This document shows positions 62,568-64,000 of a stretch of DNA of 64,000 nt, piece after piece. The DNA is taken from assembly GCA_028876495.1 (NCBI GenBank), contig JAGWRO010000089.1, positions 1 to 64,000 on the forward strand, in the 5' to 3' direction. This DNA comes from Bacteroidota bacterium (GTDB lineage Bacteria; Bacteroidota; Bacteroidia; Chitinophagales; Chitinophagaceae). Under the pieces are notes generated by a model. The model worked only from the letters and a program-made list of their open reading frames with translations, was not told where the DNA came from and did not search any database. Position 1 is the stretch's first letter. Every line of letters begins with the position of its first letter. The translations under genes and the position numbers were made by a program.

Positions 62568-63054
62568 CCAAAGGAGAAATGACTTTGTCCGGGAAATCAA
62601 AAATGACTTTAAACCAATTTGGGAAAAAGTAACCGTACCCATAAAAACTCATGCAAAGAAGAATCCTCAAAGAACATTTTTTCTTATGATCACTATTGTC
62701 ATCCTTAACATAATCATCTTATTCTTTTTCACAGATGCTTTTAAAACTAAAGGGAAAACTGGAATAACAGATTTTAAATCCCTGGATTTTAAATATGGAA
62801 GTAGTAAAGGAGCAACACCCGATATACCATTTTCATTTGAAAATATCAGAAAGGTTAAAGCCATGAAAGACACATTGGCCTATTTGCTGTCCTTAAAAAG
62901 GATGACGTTCCAGGACACATTGACCTTTGTACGTGTCATGGATGAATTTCAAAAGATTAGTTCGGGAACCAGCGGTATCCCCACTTTAAAATTAGAAGAT
63001 CTAAGAAAATCCGGGCAGTTTGATAAGTCGGCAAAAGATTCAGCAATTAAATAA
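62542..63054 (+). CDS. Hypothetical single-span transfer protein (TraL position)
   Basis: The 170-residue protein has a basic N-terminus (NQRRNDFVREIKNDFKPIW), one span (FFLMITIVILNIIILFFF) and a periplasmic Lys/Ser-rich tail. It lies between TraK and TraM, the place of TraL in Bacteroides elements. It overlaps traK by 26 bases. Sequence similarity to TraL is not obvious to me, so the name is positional. Confidence 0.65.
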   Translation: MKLKNFFNNQRRNDFVREIKNDFKPIWEKVTVPIKTHAKKNPQRTFFLMITIVILNIIILFFFTDAFKTKGKTGITDFKSLDFKYGSSKGATPDIPFSFENIRKVKAMKDTLAYLLSLKRMTFQDTLTFVRVMDEFQKISSGTSGIPTLKLEDLRKSGQFDKSAKDSAIK

Positions 63055-63074
63055 TAGTGATAAAATATTTAAAA

Positions 63075-64000
63075 ATGAAAATCAATTTTAAACAACCCAA
63101 ATACTTGATTCCATTGATTATTCTGCCCTTTTTAATTTTCGGTTTTTTTGTTCTCGGTGGCAAGATGAATGCAGATCAAAAAGTAATTCCTGATGAAAAG
63201 TTCGAGGGTATTAATACCAATATGCCTGGGGTGGACACCAGTATTTCGAAAGGGGAAATCAAAGATAAATTTTCAGCCTACCAACAGGCGTTTAAAAACG
63301 TAACCGATCAATCTGCAATGGGAGATATGGTTAAACCAGGATCCGGAGTTCAGGGTTTTGATTATGCATCATCATATACTTTGGCCGATAAACAAAGGTT
63401 GGAAGCCCAAAGAAGGATGGATAGTTTAAACCAAGTTCTAAAATTCGGACAATCTAAAATACAAACTAAAATAGCACAATATAACAGGTCGGGCGGATTT
63501 GATGAATCCGGAGAAACAACGGAAAGAAATTCGGCTGATGATTATTTGCCAAATAAAAATGAAAGCGGGGAATTACTTCTCAACAAATTATTGAAGAAAC
63601 AGCAACAGGATAGTAAACCAACATTTAATAAGGATAATGAAAACCCTGGTTCTTATGAAAGCCAGATGCGCGTTTTTCATGAACAGATGAGATACCTGGA
63701 TAGTATGCAACATACGAATGAAGTACCCACATCAAATTGTAAGAGTGAAGCAAAATACAAAACATTCAATAAAGATTTTAATCCGAAAAAGGATACTTCG
63801 TTTAAACCGTTGCCCATTTCTTCTTCAAATGCAAAAGGACAAAATGTATTTAATACGGTCCGCAATTTTGAAGATGACGATGACAACATTGCTGCCATGA
63901 TTGATCAGGATGTAAAAGCAACTTTGGGATCAAGGGTTAGAATACGTTTATTAAAAGATATGTATGTCGGTGATTACCTAATAAAAAGAGGAACCTATAT
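63075..64000 (+). CDS. traM: TraM conjugation protein (VirB10-like), cut by the right edge
   Basis: The frame is open from ATG 63075 to the last base (about 308 codons). It has an N-terminal span (LIPLIILPFLIFGFFVLGG) and a long Asn/Lys/Gln-rich linker (EAQRRMDSLNQVLKFGQ, LLNKLLKKQQQDSKPTF). It then enters the beta-rich TraM domain (IAAMIDQDVKATLGSRVRIR, LLKDMYVGDYLIKRG), where Bacteroides TraM proteins begin their outer-membrane-contact region. The rest lies outside the window. Confidence 0.9.
   Translation, partial: MKINFKQPKYLIPLIILPFLIFGFFVLGGKMNADQKVIPDEKFEGINTNMPGVDTSISKGEIKDKFSAYQQAFKNVTDQSAMGDMVKPGSGVQGFDYASSYTLADKQRLEAQRRMDSLNQVLKFGQSKIQTKIAQYNRSGGFDESGETTERNSADDYLPNKNESGELLLNKLLKKQQQDSKPTFNKDNENPGSYESQMRVFHEQMRYLDSMQHTNEVPTSNCKSEAKYKTFNKDFNPKKDTSFKPLPISSSNAKGQNVFNTVRNFEDDDDNIAAMIDQDVKATLGSRVRIRLLKDMYVGDYLIKRGTY

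Noticed and set aside
1-64000. CRISPR arrays, rRNA, tRNA, integrases or complete insertion sequences
   Set aside because: No regularly spaced repeats of CRISPR type, no tRNA- or rRNA-like stretch, and no transposase or integrase signature was seen on either strand.

Overview
The window is AT-rich DNA from a member of the Bacteroidota, most likely Chitinophagaceae. The evidence is the Bacteroidota-type promoter motifs (TAnnTTTG), the CzcA-TolC fusion pump, DUF3347 and haem-binding small proteins, cobalamin riboswitches in front of nrdBA and metE, and a Bacteroides-style Tra (TraE-F-G-J-K-M) conjugation module. It reads as a metal-resistance and metabolic cargo region joined to a plasmid-like conjugative backbone. 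It could be a large conjugative plasmid or an integrated conjugative element; no integrase, att site or tRNA is visible to decide.

1-3.7 kb: a disulfide oxidoreductase cut by the left edge, a broken VOC gene, a nucleoside phosphorylase, a methyltransferase and a small Cys-rich secreted protein. 3.8-19.9 kb: a metal block with a CzcA-type pump fused to TolC, its adaptor, an FTR1 iron permease with a cytochrome c domain, a Fur-family regulator, a P1B-type Zn/Cd ATPase, a His-rich small protein, three DUF3347 proteins (the first frameshifted), a haem-binding protein and a multicopper oxidase with a Met-rich insert and a C-terminal barrel-like domain. Together these export divalent cations and bind or oxidise copper in the periplasm. 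20.4-24.4 kb: an unusual three-domain AraC regulator, truncated haemoglobin, a frameshifted FAD-linked oxidase and an alpha/beta hydrolase, flanked on both sides by 3' ends of TolC-like genes. 24.6-30.3 kb (minus strand): a decaying RND pump-adaptor-TolC operon.

30.5-31.7 kb has no convincing gene. 31.7-38.2 kb holds two cobalamin riboswitches, one in front of the B12-independent class Ia ribonucleotide reductase (nrdB-nrdA), the other in front of metE, which is inactivated by a frameshift and a nonsense codon. 38.2-45 kb has a CWC protein, decayed small genes, an XRE regulator, a histidine kinase/response regulator pair with a STAS-like gene, and a bifunctional alpha-oxoamine synthase-acyltransferase.

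45-64 kb is the plasmid-like backbone. It has an excisionase-like HTH protein, a Rep_3 initiator followed by five iterons and a perfect inverted repeat (a theta origin), remnants of a nucleotidyltransferase/winged-helix pair, a minus-strand partition operon (ParA, Toprim protein), a candidate oriT resembling the IncP nic region, MobC and MobA relaxase, then a T4SS operon. That operon has three DUF4134 pilin-like proteins, TraF, the TraG ATPase, four consecutive exported proteins sharing a C-terminal tail, TraJ, TraK, a membrane protein and TraM, which runs off the right edge. Gene-breaking lesions concentrate between 15 and 39 kb and are almost absent from the transfer genes, which suggests relaxed selection on the cargo rather than uniform sequencing error.
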